DNA from: Promethearchaeota archaeon
Lineage (GTDB): Archaea > Asgardarchaeota > Lokiarchaeia > Sigyniarchaeales > SOKP01
DNA: 5,413 nucleotides
Direction: 5' to 3'
Assembly (NCBI GenBank): GCA_030615235.1
Contig: JAUWZR010000179.1
Location: 1-5,413 of the forward strand
Under the pieces are notes generated by a model, which saw only the letters and a program-made list of their open reading frames with translations, did not search any database and had not been told where the DNA came from. Shown here in pieces: positions 1-5,122 of this stretch (its first letter is position 1; the number at the start of each line of letters is the position of its first letter). The position numbers and the translations under genes were made by a program.

Positions 1-19
1 GAGAGAAGGATGGTTTAAG

Positions 20-1132
20 TTGAATATAAATATAGGGATAATAGGAACAGGACTAATTGGGCTGACACACTTATTTTCATTAAAAACAATCGAAGAAGGA
101 AGGCTTCTTTCTGATAATGATGTCCATATAAAAATTCGGGGAGTAGCCGATCCAGATGAAGAGAAATTGAACAAGCTAAAATTGAAGAATGCTAATATTA
201 TTGACTATTTTACGACGAATCCTGATGATATTGTTAAGGATAAAGCTATCGATGTTGTTTATATCGCAACTCCTACTAAATTCCATAAAGATTATTTCTT
301 AAAACTTGCGGAAGAAGGTAAAAATATCTTTTGTGAAAAGCCACTTGCCTTTTCTTTAGAAGATATCAAAGAGCTAATTTTAGCAGAGAGAAAGTATGGA
401 ATCTCTACACAGGTAGGATTAGTACTCAGGCATTGTCCAGTAGTCTGGAAAATGAAACAAATTATAAAAGAAAATGTTGAAGCGTTTGGAAAGAGATTAT
501 CATTTATATTCAGAGATACTCAAAATTGGCCTATTGGCACCGGTTTACATCAATCTGATTGGAGAAAAGATCCTTCCTTAGCTTATGGAGGAAGTTTATT
601 TGAACATAGCATTCACGATGTGGATATGCTTGAATATCTTTTTGGTGATCAGGCATCTCTTTCGAAATTATTCGCTAAAATTCGCTATGTTTCCCCCTTG
701 ACCCAAGGAAAGCTTGAAGATGTAGCTACATTAAACTTTGAATATGAAGACGGATTTGTAGGGAATTTAATAAGTATCTGGAATAAAGCTAAAATGGATG
801 AGAGACGTGTAGAGATTTTCTTCGAGAATGGATATGTAAATTTGGAGAATTATATTCCACCGTTCTTTAAAAAGTTAGAGTATTTAATTGGTAGAAAGAA
901 GAAGAGATTTAATTTAGAAGGGATTACTGAAGAATATCGAAGGTATAAGAATTATCCTAAAATGGCTTTAAATACTGGACCATATCTATTCGAAAGTCTT
1001 AGTTTTTTGGAATCGATAATCAAAGAAATAGAACCTTATCCTGGTTTAGATATCGGATATCGTGCTCACGAAATCATAGAATCAGCATATCAATCGTCAA
1101 GAGAAAATCAAATTACATCATTCAATGTATAA
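20..1132 (+). CDS. Gfo/Idh/MocA-family NAD(P)-dependent oxidoreductase
   Basis: A cytoplasmic sugar- or cyclitol-type dehydrogenase of 370 residues, the usual size for the family. The N-terminal Rossmann fold has the dinucleotide loop GTGLIG at residues 9-14, the strand VVYIATPTKFH at 79-89 and the family EKP motif at 106-108, whose Lys is a catalytic and cofactor-binding residue in known members. The C-terminal alpha/beta domain carries GGSLFEHSIHDVD at 190-202, matching the family active-site helix; H199 and D202 fall at the conserved positions, and Glu195 sits where Asp is more usual. Residues 281-320 are basic and unlike the core family, so the substrate cannot be named. The chosen start is TTG at 20, nine bases after the purine-rich GAAGGA. 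The frame has no stop back to base 2, so an upstream start outside the window is possible. The ATG at 10-12 is not usable because a stop follows one codon later. Confidence 0.93.
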   Translation: MNINIGIIGTGLIGLTHLFSLKTIEEGRLLSDNDVHIKIRGVADPDEEKLNKLKLKNANIIDYFTTNPDDIVKDKAIDVVYIATPTKFHKDYFLKLAEEGKNIFCEKPLAFSLEDIKELILAERKYGISTQVGLVLRHCPVVWKMKQIIKENVEAFGKRLSFIFRDTQNWPIGTGLHQSDWRKDPSLAYGGSLFEHSIHDVDMLEYLFGDQASLSKLFAKIRYVSPLTQGKLEDVATLNFEYEDGFVGNLISIWNKAKMDERRVEIFFENGYVNLENYIPPFFKKLEYLIGRKKKRFNLEGITEEYRRYKNYPKMALNTGPYLFESLSFLESIIKEIEPYPGLDIGYRAHEIIESAYQSSRENQITSFNV

Positions 1133-1325
1133 ATGAAAAATTGTGAGCAAAATATGATTTCTTAAATTTCTTATAAAAAATAAGGTTTAATGGTATAGTT
1201 TTTTTGTTAATTCTTTTTCTACGTATCATAATTACAGCTATGACAGAAGCGAGACCACTAACAGAAATAGCGATGATAATACCAATTAGAATAAGATTAA
1301 GCCCTTCGGAAAAAATAAATGGCAT
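1122..1325 (-). pseudogene. Single-pass membrane mini-ORF or remnant of a C-terminal membrane anchor
   Basis: From an ATG at 1325 the minus strand encodes 67 residues; a TTG lies directly before it and the frame is open to 1352. Residues 10-34 are one hydrophobic helix (LNLILIGIIIAISVSG and onwards), followed directly by IRRKRINKK. This TM-then-basic layout is typical of C-terminal anchors of secreted archaeal proteins. After INKK the translation looks like ordinary AT-rich spacer and overlaps the last bases of the oxidoreductase gene. A one-base shift at the A-run near 1201-1205 would give a short tail ending at TAA (1187-1189), a more natural stop. I see three options: an intact small membrane protein, the decayed 3' end of a larger exported protein, or chance. 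A TATA-like stretch at about 1351-1358 lies 25 bases before the ATG and could drive a leaderless transcript. No family recognised. Confidence 0.4.
1199..1218 (+). terminator. T-run terminator after the oxidoreductase
   Basis: Seven T at 1199-1205 and five T at 1214-1218 lie 67-86 bases after the oxidoreductase stop, with no hairpin before them. Archaeal RNA polymerase commonly terminates at such U-runs. The same bases lie in the minus-strand membrane ORF, where they encode its basic Arg/Lys tail, so the T-run could be coincidental. Confidence 0.4.
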
Positions 1326-1349
1326 CAAAGAACATATTAGGATACTATC

Positions 1350-1364
1350 TTTTTATAATTTAAA
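1350..1364 (+). promoter_or_regulatory. TATA-like element between the membrane mini-ORF and the SRPBCC gene
   Basis: The stretch reads TTTTATAATTTAAA on + and its complement on -. On + its centre is about 45 bases before the SRPBCC ATG, allowing a short leader of about 20 bases. On - it is 25-30 bases before the mini-ORF ATG. In such AT-rich DNA this is suggestive only. Confidence 0.35.
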
Positions 1365-1400
1365 AAAGCATGGTACTAAAATTTTAAAAAGTGAAATAAA

Positions 1401-1844
1401 ATGAAATCCCTTAGGGAATCTATCGAAATTAATGTCTCTCCCGAAGTCATTTGGGATTGGCTCTTAAATATTGTAGAAAATTACCTTGAATGGCATCCTT
1501 CTCACATAAAAGCTAATTGGGAAACAGAAACAGTTAGTGAAGTTGGCTCCATTATGTATGCTGAAGAAGATATTAGTGGAGAGTTTTTAAAGATGAAATC
1601 TAAGTTGACGATACTTATCCCAAACAAGCTGTATAGATTTAAGACCGTAGGATTTTTAAAACTCATATTAGCTGGTGGTTCTTTTGAAATGGAACCCTCT
1701 GAAAAAGGGAGTATTTTCACAGCAACTTTAGACTTTCATATGGGCAAATTACTTTCGAAACTTATTAAGAAGAAAGTGCAACAAATATCCCAACACATGA
1801 TTGAAGAAGGAGAAAATTTGAAAAAGATTTTAGAAAGAATTTAA
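1401..1844 (+). CDS. SRPBCC-superfamily (START/polyketide cyclase-like) ligand-binding protein
   Basis: A 147-residue soluble protein with the length and layout of the SRPBCC helix-grip fold. The N-terminal strand RESIEINVSPEVIWDWLLNI (residues 5-24) is the usual 'beta-1 then SPEEVW' opening. A loop with EWHPSH (30-35) follows. Strands lie around residues 48-58, 66-71 and 77-83, with later strands at 92-97 and 104-111. A long C-terminal helix covers about 117-145 and would close the ligand pocket. Family members bind or transform hydrophobic ligands such as lipids, polyketides or aromatics; the ligand here cannot be read from sequence. The start is the ATG at 1401; upstream AAAAGTGA is a weak Shine-Dalgarno at best. 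The gene is convergent with the minus-strand ATC-hydrolase-like gene, 42 bases away, and is separated from the oxidoreductase by 268 bases, so it is probably transcribed alone. Confidence 0.83.
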   Translation: MKSLRESIEINVSPEVIWDWLLNIVENYLEWHPSHIKANWETETVSEVGSIMYAEEDISGEFLKMKSKLTILIPNKLYRFKTVGFLKLILAGGSFEMEPSEKGSIFTATLDFHMGKLLSKLIKKKVQQISQHMIEEGENLKKILERI

Positions 1845-1855
1845 AGATTTAAAAT

Positions 1856-1868
1856 GTTTTTGCTTTTT
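1856..1868 (+). terminator. T-rich terminator after the SRPBCC gene
   Basis: TGTTTTTGCTTTTTCC begins 11 bases after the SRPBCC stop, giving two T5 runs without a stem, as expected for an archaeal U-tract terminator. It falls in the 42-base gap between two convergent genes. The minus strand has no equivalent T-run in this gap, so the facing gene's transcript may run into the SRPBCC gene as antisense. Confidence 0.45.
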
Positions 1869-1886
1869 CCTAAAGATTTCTTCGGC

Positions 1887-2624
1887 TTAAGAGGTTTTAT
1901 TTTCTTCAAGGCTTTCTGGTGGCCACCCTCTTGGGGTTTGATAGTTCTGAATGAATCGAAAATCGCAGATATTAGCTCCTGCTGCTATGGTTTTGGTTCT
2001 TTTAAATCCAACACCAACCGCTCGCATTCTAGCATAATCGCATAAACATGCATACGGAGCAATTTCTTCAGCACCTTCATTATGAATGAGTTTCATCCAA
2101 CCACACTCGGTGAAGTTAATTCCATAATCGAAAGTTTTACCATCACTTTCTATGAAATCACCGGTCCAATTTTCAAGATACACACGCTTTCGGCTCTCTT
2201 TTAACCACTCTCTCCAATAATTTTTCATCTTTTTAGAGAAAATTGCCCTTCGATAAATCCATTTTTTAACTGATGAGATAGACTGGGCATAACTCTCAGC
2301 AATTTCATAAATCATTTTGCCTATTTCTCGTTCCGACAAGTTGAGCGATTTAGTAGCCCTATAAAGCGCAATCGTTCCTGCTGATTGGATCATCAGAGAA
2401 GTAAAAGGTGATTTATCTCCTCCAACATACGGAAGCCTTGAAAGGATGTCCTCAAACTCAATACGAGCCTGTTTTTCAATGAAATCAGCATTTAATTCAC
2501 CATAAATCGCTAAATCCACGTTTTTTGCGGCTTTAATTAATGAATTAAATTGTTTGATTATCTTTTCTTTATTATCTATATAATATCTCTTACTATTATC
2601 GACATAATCAATTTCAGTATTCAA
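1887..2624 (-). CDS. L-2-amino-thiazoline-4-carboxylic acid (ATC) hydrolase-family protein
   Basis: A 245-residue protein matching the ATC hydrolase family from memory of its C-terminal signature: WMKLIHNEGAEEIAPYACLCDYA (176-198 in part) followed by GFKRTKTIAAGANICDFRF (206-224). The terminal CDFRF (220-224) and the CxCD at 193-196 are its hallmarks; a further Cys is at 174. The founding enzyme opens the thiazoline ring of ATC toward S-carbamoyl-cysteine and cysteine. Most relatives, like this one, are uncharacterised, so the family call is firmer than the reaction. The N-terminal half is helical (about 20-60 and 97-145) with no signal peptide or TM segment. The first in-frame ATG is residue 78, deep in the fold, so the TTG at 2624 is the likely start; GAGTGGGAT upstream could act as a weak ribosome site, and a stop at 2640-2642 limits extension. 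It is the last gene of a minus-strand run and lies 126 bases after the methyltransferase. Confidence 0.82.
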   Translation of the reverse strand: MNTEIDYVDNSKRYYIDNKEKIIKQFNSLIKAAKNVDLAIYGELNADFIEKQARIEFEDILSRLPYVGGDKSPFTSLMIQSAGTIALYRATKSLNLSEREIGKMIYEIAESYAQSISSVKKWIYRRAIFSKKMKNYWREWLKESRKRVYLENWTGDFIESDGKTFDYGINFTECGWMKLIHNEGAEEIAPYACLCDYARMRAVGVGFKRTKTIAAGANICDFRFIQNYQTPRGWPPESLEENKTS

Positions 2625-2690
2625 ACTATCCCACTCTAATTATTCTCATAAAAAATTATCTTACGACTAAAATGTAAAGTAAAGAAATTG

Positions 2691-2703
2691 TATATATTTT
2701 TTA
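2691..2703 (-). promoter_or_regulatory. Candidate TATA box for the ATC-hydrolase-like gene
   Basis: On the minus strand this reads TAAAAAATATATA, resembling an archaeal TATA box with an A-rich BRE side. It is about 70 bases before the TTG start and would give a leader of about 45 bases, which fits the presence of a G-rich site before the TTG. It suggests the gene has its own promoter. Confidence 0.4.
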
Positions 2704-2750
2704 TTACTTTTTTCAAAATTTTGCCTGTTTTGAGGAACAATTCACAAGCT

Positions 2751-3398
2751 CTATTTTATTCCTTCTTTTTTTCTTTTTGGAAAGAATCGACCTGTATTAT
2801 TAAGGTATTCGTTATATATTTTACCAAATTTTTTCGTTAATGCCTCCTCTTCCATTTTTGCTTGCGAGGATAAACCAATCCAAGATAAAGCACCAAGAAG
2901 CGATAACCATATTCCTGTTGCTAAAAAAAAGAAAATCACTAACAAAGCTTTCGCTATATACATAGGATGTCTGCTATATTTATATGGACCTCCTGTTGCT
3001 AGTACATAATTAGATTTCATAGATTTATATGCTGGAGTATAATTAATATTATATGAAAAAACTGCCATACCCCAACCATCTTGTATCCAAATACCGGCAA
3101 GACCAATCCAATTTATCCATTTTGGTAAATCAAAAGCGATATATCGAGAGAAAGAATCCCAAAAATTAAATATACAAAGAAAAACTACGAAAAAATTCAA
3201 AAAAGAGATGAGACCCATTCCTATTAATAAAAATAAATTATAGCCAGAATTATAGCTTTCGTTAGGTTCTCCGTTTTCAATAACTACAGCTCCATTTGGC
3301 AATTTTTTACCGCGTTTTAATCTGATTATAATAATAAATAATATAGAGACTAGCCATCCTCCTACAATTGCAAAGAGTAGTTCAAAACGTTCTAACAT
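2751..3398 (-). CDS. Isoprenylcysteine carboxyl methyltransferase-like (ICMT/PEMT-type) membrane protein
   Basis: A 215-residue integral membrane protein with hydrophobic segments at about 5-26, 54-79, 95-115 and a long pair at 149-178. The C-terminal half has the family signature: TGGPYKYSRHPMYI (135-148), then MEEEALTKKFGKIYNEYLNNTGRFFP (182-207 in part). In ICMT and related phospholipid or isoprenylcysteine methyltransferases the GPY-x-x-RHP block and the Glu-rich/RF-P block bind S-adenosylmethionine and close the active site; R143, H144, P145, E184, E185, R204 and P207 are in place. Prokaryotic members methylate varied lipids or thiols, so the substrate is open. The start is the ATG at 3398. 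No Shine-Dalgarno precedes it, but a TATA box lies about 29 bases upstream, implying a near-leaderless mRNA. The extra N-terminal helix plus the loop at 28-52 make it somewhat longer than minimal family members. Stop is TAG. Confidence 0.85.
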   Translation of the reverse strand: MLERFELLFAIVGGWLVSILFIIIIRLKRGKKLPNGAVVIENGEPNESYNSGYNLFLLIGMGLISFLNFFVVFLCIFNFWDSFSRYIAFDLPKWINWIGLAGIWIQDGWGMAVFSYNINYTPAYKSMKSNYVLATGGPYKYSRHPMYIAKALLVIFFFLATGIWLSLLGALSWIGLSSQAKMEEEALTKKFGKIYNEYLNNTGRFFPKRKKEGIK

Positions 3399-3421
3399 AC
3401 AAGCTTTAAATTAGATTCTTC

Positions 3422-3431
3422 TAAATATAAA
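3422..3431 (-). promoter_or_regulatory. TATA box of the methyltransferase gene
   Basis: On the minus strand TTATATTTA, preceded by the A-rich AGTAAATT as a possible BRE, is centred about 29 bases before the methyltransferase ATG. The spacing places the transcript start at or next to the ATG, which explains the missing ribosome-binding site. Confidence 0.5.
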
Positions 3432-3464
3432 ATTTACTAAATTTCGTTAATCAACTTGATTTAA

Positions 3465-3683
3465 TTTAAAGCATTCATAAATATTCCAATAGAAAAAATA
3501 ATTCCAAAAAATTTCTCTGTTGGAGCCTTAGCTAATCTTTCTTTAAAAAATCAGCAGCATCAGGATATTTGGTCTTTAACAAGAAGGAATATCAAGAAAG
3601 AGTAAAATATGAGATAAATAATAGATGAGGTTTTGAAAAACAACCACTAAATATATCAGTTATTTCACGATTTTATAAGAGTT
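3465..3683 (+). pseudogene. Frameshifted, stop-interrupted coding remnant of unknown family
   Basis: No intact gene is present, but + reads like decayed protein. Frame A from 3465 gives FKAFINIPIEKIIPKNFSVG and continues to about 3545. There, at an A6 run (3545-3550), the protein-like reading moves to frame B: SAASGYLVFNKKEYQERVKY, then EINNR, a TGA at 3626-3628, then GFEKQPLNISVISRFYKS and a TAA. One extra A in the run would join the two frames. The stretch is purine-rich on + with A/T third positions, as in the window's real genes. No start codon is visible, and the left end is limited by a TAA at 3462-3464. The opposite strand also gives a protein-like reading over 3468-3590 (KYPDAADFLK, then RLAKAPTEKFFGIIF), broken at the same A-run, so strand choice is uncertain. 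Family not recognised. Confidence 0.3.
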
Positions 3684-3693
3684 AATTTCAAGT

Positions 3694-3828
3694 TTACTCT
3701 TTCTTATTAAAAGTTGTATAACAGCATTCACATCTAATTGACTTGTTGTTAAAATCTTTTTGAGTTAAAGATTCCGCTAGTTTGGAGTGACAATAAGGAT
3801 AATTCAAATCTAACAGGTTATCTGATTT
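3694..3828 (-). pseudogene. Zinc-ribbon fragment, probably the 3' end of a decayed gene
   Basis: The minus strand between a TGA (3829-3831) and a TAA (3694-3696) encodes 44 codons. They include NYPYCHSKLAESLTQ and, 15 residues later, IRCECCYTTFNKKE before the stop. The second half is a typical zinc knuckle (I-x-C-x-x-C-x-x-x-F). The first should be CPYC but reads YPYC, one G-to-A change from Cys, leaving Cys, His, Cys and Cys as possible ligands. There is no ATG; a TTG at 3807 could start a 37-codon peptide but has no ribosome site. Upstream in frame there are stops at short intervals. I therefore read it as the zinc-ribbon tail of a lost gene on the same strand as the hydrolase and methyltransferase; a tiny functional zinc protein is the alternative. 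Confidence 0.4.
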
Positions 3829-3874
3829 TCAATTGAGTAGCAACTAATCTTTATATTATTAATTATGCTTCTTA

Positions 3875-3890
3875 ATTCATAAAAATGAAT
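3875..3890 (-). terminator. Small hairpin just after the hydrolase stop
   Basis: ATTCAT and ATGAAT form a perfect 6-bp stem with a loop of four bases (T on the minus strand), 10 bases past the hydrolase stop codon. The stem is AT-only and has no T-run after it, so it is a weak terminator or 3'-end stabiliser candidate and may be chance. Confidence 0.25.
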
Positions 3891-3900
3891 ATGTGACCTA

Positions 3901-4782
3901 TTAAAAAATAAAATCTTCTACTAGCTGTGCGTATTTTTCAGATTCTTCAATATCCGGGAAATGTGCACTTTTTTCAAATATAATTAATTTTGAATTTGGT
4001 ATTTTACTAGAAAAATCTCTGCATAAATCAATACCAACATTTCTATCATATAGGCCTACAAAAATTAGAGTAGGAATGTTTATTTGTGCAACTCTCTCTA
4101 ACAAAAGAAGTTCATTTTGTTGTTTTTTAAGTGCTTTGTACATTAAATCAGTATTATTAATTCCACTTTCTTCCCATAATTTTCTGATTTGTTTTGCATA
4201 TTCTCTATTGTGAAATAATAGTTTATCAGTAGTTTCAGTATCTACAATTTCCCATACTCTATCTATTTTTTCATTAAAACTTAATTCAGAATTAATTATT
4301 TCTTTAATTTGCTTTTTTAAATTTCCTTTAGCTATTTGTAGAAAACCATTTAATTGGATATTTGAAATTCTATTATTTGCATCACAAAAAGTAGTAGGTG
4401 CTTGGACTATTAATTTCTCTACTAAATCTGGATGTATTAATACAAATTCAAGGGCTAATTCACTACCAAAAGAAAATCCCAATGGTATAATCTTTTCTAA
4501 TTTTAAATCCTTACATAGGATTTCTAAATCTGAAATAAGCAACGGAATAAAATAAGCATCTTTATCTTGCGGTGCTTCAGATCTTCCACATCCTCTTTGT
4601 TCATAATAAATAATTGTAGCATATTCTTCCAAGTAGGGGCCAATCGTTCTTTCAAATGTATAATTATTTCCACCAGGACCACCATGAATAATAACTAAAG
4701 GGACTGTTTCATTTTCTGCTCCTGCAATTTTAACCCAATGTTTTATACTATTAATAGTTAAAAAGAATTCCCCATTTTCCAT
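3901..4782 (-). CDS. Alpha/beta hydrolase, proline iminopeptidase-like (S33 family)
   Basis: A cytoplasmic alpha/beta hydrolase of 293 residues, the normal length. HGGPGG at 33-38 is the oxyanion-hole loop characteristic of prolyl aminopeptidases and their relatives, and YYEQRGCGRS (59-68) matches their 'DQRGxGRS' block with Glu for Asp. The nucleophile elbow is GFSFG (102-106, Ser104). The acid is probably Asp246 in VGLYDRNVG and the base His274 in SAHFP, so the triad is complete. Residues about 130-230 form the helical, charged cap that sets specificity. Prolyl aminopeptidases usually have Trp after the nucleophile Ser; here it is Phe, so another amide or ester substrate is possible. There is no signal peptide. 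The start is the ATG at 4782, with a same-frame stop six codons upstream and no clear ribosome site. The gene is visibly more AT-rich (about 28% GC in one line counted) than the two downstream minus-strand genes (about 37-40%). Confidence 0.9.
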   Translation of the reverse strand: MENGEFFLTINSIKHWVKIAGAENETVPLVIIHGGPGGNNYTFERTIGPYLEEYATIIYYEQRGCGRSEAPQDKDAYFIPLLISDLEILCKDLKLEKIIPLGFSFGSELALEFVLIHPDLVEKLIVQAPTTFCDANNRISNIQLNGFLQIAKGNLKKQIKEIINSELSFNEKIDRVWEIVDTETTDKLLFHNREYAKQIRKLWEESGINNTDLMYKALKKQQNELLLLERVAQINIPTLIFVGLYDRNVGIDLCRDFSSKIPNSKLIIFEKSAHFPDIEESEKYAQLVEDFIF

Positions 4783-4797
4783 AAGAAATATGTTCTC

Positions 4798-4866
4798 TTA
4801 TATTTTGTTAGATAAATACCATTGGATAATGTCCATGGATTTACCTAAATTTATTGATTTATTCAT
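4798..4866 (-). CDS. 22-codon leader ORF upstream of the hydrolase
   Basis: ATG at 4866 to TAA at 4798-4800 encodes MNKSINLGKSMDIIQWYLSN plus Lys-Ile. It is preceded by AAAAGGAG (4875-4882) at 8 bases, the strongest Shine-Dalgarno in the window. It lies in the same frame as the hydrolase, separated by the TAA and five further codons, and 15 bases from the hydrolase ATG. It could be a leader peptide giving translational coupling to the hydrolase, or the relic of a longer N-terminus. Against it, the nearest TATA-like box (4883-4890) would start transcription inside the ORF. There is no recognisable domain. Confidence 0.35.
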   Translation of the reverse strand: MNKSINLGKSMDIIQWYLSNKI

Positions 4867-4880
4867 TTTACTGACTCCTT

Positions 4881-4890
4881 TTATATAATA
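4881..4890 (-). promoter_or_regulatory. Candidate TATA box of the hydrolase
   Basis: On the minus strand TATTATATAA reads like an archaeal TATA box and overlaps the start of the AAAAGGAG element. If used, transcription would begin near 4860, giving the hydrolase a leader of about 75 bases and bypassing the 22-codon ORF start. Only one of the two readings (promoter, or ribosome site within a longer mRNA) need be true. Confidence 0.35.
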
Positions 4891-4916
4891 TTCTGATCTG
4901 GAGATAATTTATCAAG

Positions 4917-5017
4917 TATATGAATTCTAACTCTTCATAGAATAAATAATTCCAATTAACCACAATTAAAAAATATGAATAGTTTTTTTTTAAATTCTAT
5001 AGAAAAGAATTCATATA
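4917..5017. repeat. 12-bp inverted repeat in the divergent intergenic region
   Basis: TATATGAATTCT at 4917-4928 is the exact reverse complement of AGAATTCATATA at 5006-5017; the arms are 77 bases apart. Between them, TTCTATAGAA (4995-5004) is a perfect 10-bp palindrome, and ATATGAAT recurs at 4973-4980. The region lies between the divergent hydrolase and zinc-ribbon genes, so operator sites or looping are possible, though AT richness makes chance repeats likelier than usual. Confidence 0.4.
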
Positions 5018-5033
5018 TAAATCACTATTGTTG

Positions 5034-5059
5034 TTTGGGTTTTTTTCAATAAACCTAAA
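5034..5059 (+). other. 9-bp hairpin upstream of the zinc-ribbon gene
   Basis: TTTGGGTTT (5034-5042) pairs with AAACCTAAA (5051-5059) over 9 bp with one G-U pair and an 8-base loop. It lies 64 bases before the zinc-ribbon ATG, upstream of its nearest TATA-like element. It may be an operator-like dyad; I see no further structure around it. Confidence 0.25.
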
Positions 5060-5088
5060 ATATAAGGCTTTATTATTTTGTAACTTAG

Positions 5089-5098
5089 TTTTTAAAGC
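5089..5098 (+). promoter_or_regulatory. Candidate TATA box of the zinc-ribbon gene
   Basis: TTTTTAAAGC is centred about 30 bases before the ATG at 5123, the spacing for a leaderless archaeal transcript, and no Shine-Dalgarno precedes that ATG. A second TATA-like stretch, AAAATATAAG at 5057-5066, would instead give a leader of about 35 bases. Confidence 0.4.
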
Positions 5099-5122
5099 AA
5101 AAAAATTACGTAGCGAAATAAC

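Noticed and set aside
1204..1404. 66-codon plus-strand ORF ending just after the SRPBCC start
   Set aside because: It is the complement of the membrane mini-ORF, has no ribosome site and no domain-like pattern; the minus strand reads better.
1502..1720. 72-codon minus-strand ORF
   Set aside because: Lies wholly inside the SRPBCC gene, whose fold pattern and codon use are convincing; no motif of its own.
1854..2045. 63-codon plus-strand ORF
   Set aside because: Antisense to the end of the ATC-hydrolase-like gene, including its conserved CDFRF segment; composition is that of a complement.
2713..2722. CAAAATTTTG palindrome between the ATC-hydrolase-like gene and the methyltransferase
   Set aside because: A 10-bp AT palindrome without loop or T-run is expected by chance in this composition; not enough for a terminator or operator.
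1887..4782. A three-gene minus-strand operon
   Set aside because: Gaps of 126 and 502 bases with separate TATA-like elements and decayed DNA between the genes argue for independent transcription.
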